A stretch of DNA of 64,000 bases from PVC group bacterium (GTDB lineage: Bacteria; Verrucomicrobiota; Kiritimatiellia; CAIKKV01), in NCBI GenBank assembly GCA_945898015.1, contig CAMDGM010000015.1, positions 1 to 64,000 of the forward strand. The letters run 5' to 3'. Below are positions 62,901 to 64,000 of the stretch, one piece after another (position 1 is the stretch's first letter; every line of letters starts with the position of its first letter). The translations under genes were made by a program, and so were the position numbers. The notes beneath the pieces are model-generated. The model searched no databases. It was not told the DNA's origin and saw only the letters and a list, made by a program, of their open reading frames with translations.

Positions 62901-63561
62901 CGAGGAATACCAGGAGCTCGAGGAACGCCACGCGTTCCTGACCAAACAGCATGAAGACCTGGTCACCTCCAAAGCCCAGCTCATGGAGGCCATCCACAAG
63001 ATCAACGAGACCACCTCGCAAATGTTCGCCGAGACCTTTTCGAAGATCAACGCCAACTTTGACATCATGTTCAAGGAGTTGTTCAACGGCGGAACCGCCA
63101 AGCTCGAACTGGTGGCCGAAGAGGATGTGCTGGAATGCGGCATCGACATCATTGCCCGCCCCCCCGGCAAACGGCTTCAGAACGTCTCGCTTCTTTCCGG
63201 CGGCGAACGCACGATGACCGCGGTGGCCCTGTTGTTCGCCATCTACATGATCCGGCCCAGCCCCTTCTGCATGCTGGATGAACTGGATGCGGCCCTCGAC
63301 GAATCCAACATCTCCCGTTTCGTGAAGGTGTTGAAGGGCTTTTTGGAACAATCCCAGTTCATTGTCATCACCCACAACCGGCGGACCATCGGCGCAGCCT
63401 CCGTGCTCTACGGCGTGACCATGCAGGAACGGGGTATATCCCGGATCGTGTCCATGAAATTCGAGGATTACGAAGCCGGCAAACTTCCCGCCGCCAACAT
63501 CCCGGCCGCGGCCGCAGGAACGACCCCGACCGCCGCCACAGAAGGCGTCACGCCGACATGA
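59917..63561 (+). CDS. smc: Chromosome segregation protein SMC
   Basis: The 1214-residue ATPase condenses and organises the chromosome. The N-terminal head has YLKSLDMTGFKSFADRT and Walker A GPNGCGKS (31-38). Long coiled coils flank the hinge (about 500-665), and the C-terminal head has the signature LLSGGERTMTAVALL (about 1091) and Walker B CMLDELDAALD. The start is GTG at 59917 with AGGAGGG upstream, as in other SMC proteins that begin at this Tyr-Leu-Lys. A short Ala/Pro/Thr tail follows the head. It overlaps the next gene by 4 bp (ATGA). Confidence 0.97.
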   Translation: MYLKSLDMTGFKSFADRTRLEFTPGMTAIVGPNGCGKSNVSDAVRWVLGEQSAKALRGHKMEDCIFTGTDSRKPLNLAEVSITFSECEGVLHSDYDEVTVTRRVFRSGEGQYFLNKVPCRLKDIHRLFMGTGIGTSSYSLMEQGRIDQILSSRPEDRREVFEEASGITKFKADKRESLRKLEQTDQNLLRLQDVIREVKRQIGSLQRQAGKARRYKEHREELKKVEVCVTRDRLRAMDSELQEQTTRLESLSATVQGLHTDLEHAEAADHELRATMASTDRRTEDQMQVCSEYRARLEQTRALIRVNAERIGEIKALAERDSGDILRANDQIKRLKDSLVSLASEIELAEAGRQATEAQLKEKQDRLTAVEAQAEGARRKVQELRNESMDLETRGSKAQNDLMQMETREHANVLRRERLTVEHTQVGRMAEAYQERDTQIQAELDALRDKVEQYDGILAALAGNRAQMIEHVEKIRSEVNTLRTQVASRRAQVEMLAGREAAGEDFPAGARMVLDDANPLALNRDRIVGSLAGQIDADPEYRTALQAVLRIWADAVVVADPEAALQILSRLQDKSEGAARLLSASLPRRDPRPPAILPDGGEPLAAHVRCPDSLRPLIEALLENVTVWGDRSRIPHPIPDGATIVTRDGALLRHGWMFEFWMPDTAGSDPMSRKLLSAQLQEETDRLTRDFDKREETLHALAAEGVTIEHSTTEARSAWDEYRRMLAQKEGEAQIVRQEGAQSKKRLETVTWELEELKKQTAGSTAEQQSLAEKLAALSDRRAQVRADVESVSRQWQELEKTRTDLYSVVSEQRVAFTECRQKFDYLRSQQEPLRARIDELASLVQGRSEGLSTHEAALLRLQQARDDAEEHAPEMEAALEEKTAEMEVLRRIKQEQAGNLRDSESQITQRRQGLDAVRDERARLEVKHTETRMYRENLASRVAGEYAMTIDEILRSPEPAWEGDQRPSPEALEGMIAELRARIEAMGPVNLVAIEEYQELEERHAFLTKQHEDLVTSKAQLMEAIHKINETTSQMFAETFSKINANFDIMFKELFNGGTAKLELVAEEDVLECGIDIIARPPGKRLQNVSLLSGGERTMTAVALLFAIYMIRPSPFCMLDELDAALDESNISRFVKVLKGFLEQSQFIVITHNRRTIGAASVLYGVTMQERGISRIVSMKFEDYEAGKLPAANIPAAAAGTTPTAATEGVTPT

Positions 63562-64000
63562 AAGACGACCCCTTTCTGAACACCTTGCTGGAAGGCGCCA
63601 TCGCGGCCGCACGATTGGCGGGCCACCACGCCCTGGCCAACTTCGCCCGCCGTCAGGAAGCCGTCTCGCGTTACGCCCATGATGTCAAACTCAAGCTCGA
63701 CGAGGAATGCCAGCAGATCATCCAGGCCGAACTGGCCACCCGCTTTCCGGATCATGCAATCGTCGGCGAGGAAGATGCCACCATCGGAGGGCGCCTCGGA
63801 ACCGGAATAGAATGGGTGGTGGATCCCATCGACGGAACGGTCAACTTTTCGCACGGACTCCCCTTCTGGTGCTGCTCCATCGCGGCGCTTCAAAAGGGGA
63901 AAACCCTGGTCGGCGTCGTCTATGCCCCGGCGCTGGACGTTTGCTACACGGCCCGCCTCGGAGGCGGCGCCACCTGCAACGGGGAAACACTCCACGTCTC
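63558..64000 (+). CDS. Inositol monophosphatase-family protein, 3' end beyond the window
   Basis: The first about 147 residues are present and the frame is open to the window edge. IMPase metal-binding motifs are seen: Glu-Glu in IVGEEDA and the VDPIDGTVNF Asp pair, followed by GLPFWCCSIAAL. The family hydrolyses inositol or related sugar phosphates, or PAP. The start overlaps the smc stop (ATGA). A more specific substrate cannot be assigned from the part seen. Confidence 0.9.
   Translation, partial: MKDDPFLNTLLEGAIAAARLAGHHALANFARRQEAVSRYAHDVKLKLDEECQQIIQAELATRFPDHAIVGEEDATIGGRLGTGIEWVVDPIDGTVNFSHGLPFWCCSIAALQKGKTLVGVVYAPALDVCYTARLGGGATCNGETLHV

Overview
The window is a high-GC, densely packed bacterial chromosome segment with no rRNA, tRNA, phage or CRISPR. 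It most resembles the PVC superphylum, with Kiritimatiellota or Lentisphaerota as my best guess. The reasons are the many pseudopilins, secreted proteins ending in an FYRV-type C-terminal domain, formylglycine-generating-enzyme (FGE)-fold surface proteins, a DUF4838 glycosidase-like protein and GHL-type glycosidases. The taxonomy is inference; the gene calls rest on motifs read in the sequence.

Layout. 1-436: intergenic repeat and promoter. 437-4085 (+): membrane coiled-coil protein, transglutaminase and an orphan ABC ATPase. 4095-10744 (-): type II secretion/pilus operon (GspF, six pseudopilins, GspK-like). 11267-22733: an exopolysaccharide locus on two convergent arms. It holds an MBOAT acyltransferase, an SGNH protein, a TPR/NodB-like/beta-barrel exporter, a giant NodB-like/LamG/TPR protein and a processive GT2 synthase; it looks like a rearranged PNAG (Pga) system with O-acylation. 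22904-27734 (+): response regulator, KaiC-like ATPase, ExeA-like ATPase, membrane protein and GHL10 glycosidase. 27716-38995 (-): one ten-gene operon gap-pgk-tpiA-secG-oppA-oppB-oppC-dxs-tlyA-nadK.

39226-49270 (-) is the most striking region, a diversity-generating retroelement (DGR). A reverse transcriptase with the IGNLTSQ and YMDD motifs carries a 135-bp template repeat (46232-46366) inside its own reading frame. The matching variable repeat (48012-48146) is the 3' end of a secreted FGE/C-lectin-fold protein. Of 26 differences between the repeats, 24 fall at template adenines. An HRDC-domain accessory gene and a hairpin just downstream of the variable repeat complete the element. A PIN toxin, its antitoxin and a 1228-residue surface protein follow with overlapping start and stop codons. 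Two smaller cassettes lie to the left: a second FGE-fold protein that is not TR-derived, and a nucleotidyltransferase pair.

49841-50880 (-): prephenate dehydratase (pheA) behind what reads as a classical attenuator, with a Phe/Tyr-rich leader peptide, alternative stems and an intrinsic terminator. 51059-56733 (+): carbohydrate catabolism (DUF4838, six-hairpin glycosidase, Gfo/Idh oxidoreductase). 56809-57372 (-): unknown protein. 57573-64000 (+): rmlA-rmlD-rmlC, smc and a partial inositol-monophosphatase gene. A 151-bp structured repeat occurs twice, 97% identical, at 87-237 and 49646-49796, and an internally deleted relative lies at about 11023-11110.
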